Assembly (NCBI GenBank): GCA_002438575.1
Contig: DJPP01000160.1
Coordinates: forward strand, 1-5,265
Length of the DNA: 5,265 nt
Direction: 5' to 3'
Origin: Oscillospiraceae bacterium UBA6409
GTDB lineage: Bacteria > Bacillota > Clostridia > Oscillospirales > Oscillospiraceae
Shown: positions 5,028 to 5,265 of the stretch, piece by piece
How the letters are laid out: every line of letters begins with the position of its first letter
Numbering within the stretch: the stretch's first letter is position 1
Made by a program: the position numbers and the translations under genes
The notes under the pieces: model-generated
Told to the model about the DNA's origin: nothing
What the model saw: the letters and a program-made list of their open reading frames with translations, nothing else
The model's database searches: none

Positions 5028-5265
5028 ATGAATAACGAAACGAAGCGCGGGACCTATTCCGTGCAGGACCTGGTACGCATTTCCGTGCTGGTGGCGATCA
5101 TGCTGCTGCTGGAGGTGACGGGCCTGGGCATGATCAAGATGCCGGGGCTGGAGATCACGCTGCTGATGGTGCCGGTGATCGTGGGCGCCATCGTCATGGG
5201 GCCGGCCAGCGGCGCCATTCTGGGCGGCGTGTTCGGTTGCATCAGCTTCTGGGAATGCTTCGGCA
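5028..5265 (+). CDS. ECF transporter S component, N-terminal part (3' end outside window)
   Basis: The first 79 residues of an integral membrane protein, cut by the window edge; family members are usually near 170-210 residues. A polar start (to about residue 15) is followed by a hydrophobic helix (about 17-35), a short loop (K-M-P-G-L-E) and two further hydrophobic stretches (about 42-58 and 60-73). Between them is the segment V-G-A-I-V-M-G-P-A-S-G-A (52-63), which matches the 'P-V-I-x-G-A-x-x-x-G-P-x-x-G-A-x-x-G' pattern of S components, the substrate-binding subunits of energy-coupling factor vitamin importers. S-F-W-E-C-F-G at the edge is also familiar from one clostridial S-component subfamily. 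The vitamin cannot be assigned from this fragment, and no EcfA/EcfT genes are visible. The ATG is supported by AGGAGG 7 nt upstream and its own promoter. Confidence 0.82.
   Translation, partial: MNNETKRGTYSVQDLVRISVLVAIMLLLEVTGLGMIKMPGLEITLLMVPVIVGAIVMGPASGAILGGVFGCISFWECFG

Noticed and set aside
1..5265. CRISPR arrays, tRNA/rRNA genes, insertion sequences, att sites
   Set aside because: No regularly spaced DNA repeats, cloverleaf sequences, transposase-like frames or target-site duplications were seen in the window.

Overview
The window looks like chromosomal DNA from a GC-rich Gram-positive anaerobe of the Clostridia, most likely Oscillospirales (the Flavonifractor/Oscillibacter type of gut bacterium). 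Reasons seen in the sequence: a GerMN-type lipoprotein, an ECF-transporter S component, strong AGGAGG-type ribosome binding sites, sigma-A promoters, and a large secreted protein ending in a variant sortase signal (SPTTFD, then a hydrophobic stretch and RKKR) of a style I associate with that group. The taxonomic call is inference.

Layout, all on the + strand. (1) 1-1019: the last 21 codons of a sensor histidine kinase, overlapped by four bases by a two-domain GerMN lipoprotein gene, closed by a strong intrinsic terminator at 1023-1062. (2) 1103-4832: an autonomous unit with an extended -10 promoter, a roughly 89-nt 5' leader that can fold into a multi-stem structure, and one 1201-residue surface protein. 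That protein has a signal peptide, three diverged tandem repeats (about 90 residues each) that I do not recognise, about 500 residues of unassigned probably beta-rich sequence, a Gly/Tyr linker, an Ig/X2-like domain and a cell-wall anchor signal. (3) 4833-4936: a duplicated hairpin element whose second copy is a terminator. (4) 4948-5265: a promoter, a short leader with a hairpin touching the Shine-Dalgarno sequence, and the first 79 codons of an ECF transporter S component.

The three units appear to be separate transcripts; only the kinase and GerMN genes look co-expressed. The common theme is the cell envelope: signalling with an associated lipoprotein, a wall-anchored surface protein, and a membrane vitamin transporter. 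The main candidates for something undescribed are the triple repeat module of the surface protein and the structured leader in front of it. The surface gene is also a compositional mosaic: its 5' third is about 40-42% GC in sampled lines, against about 67-72% in sampled lines of the GerMN gene, of the surface gene's anchor end, and of one mid-gene stretch.
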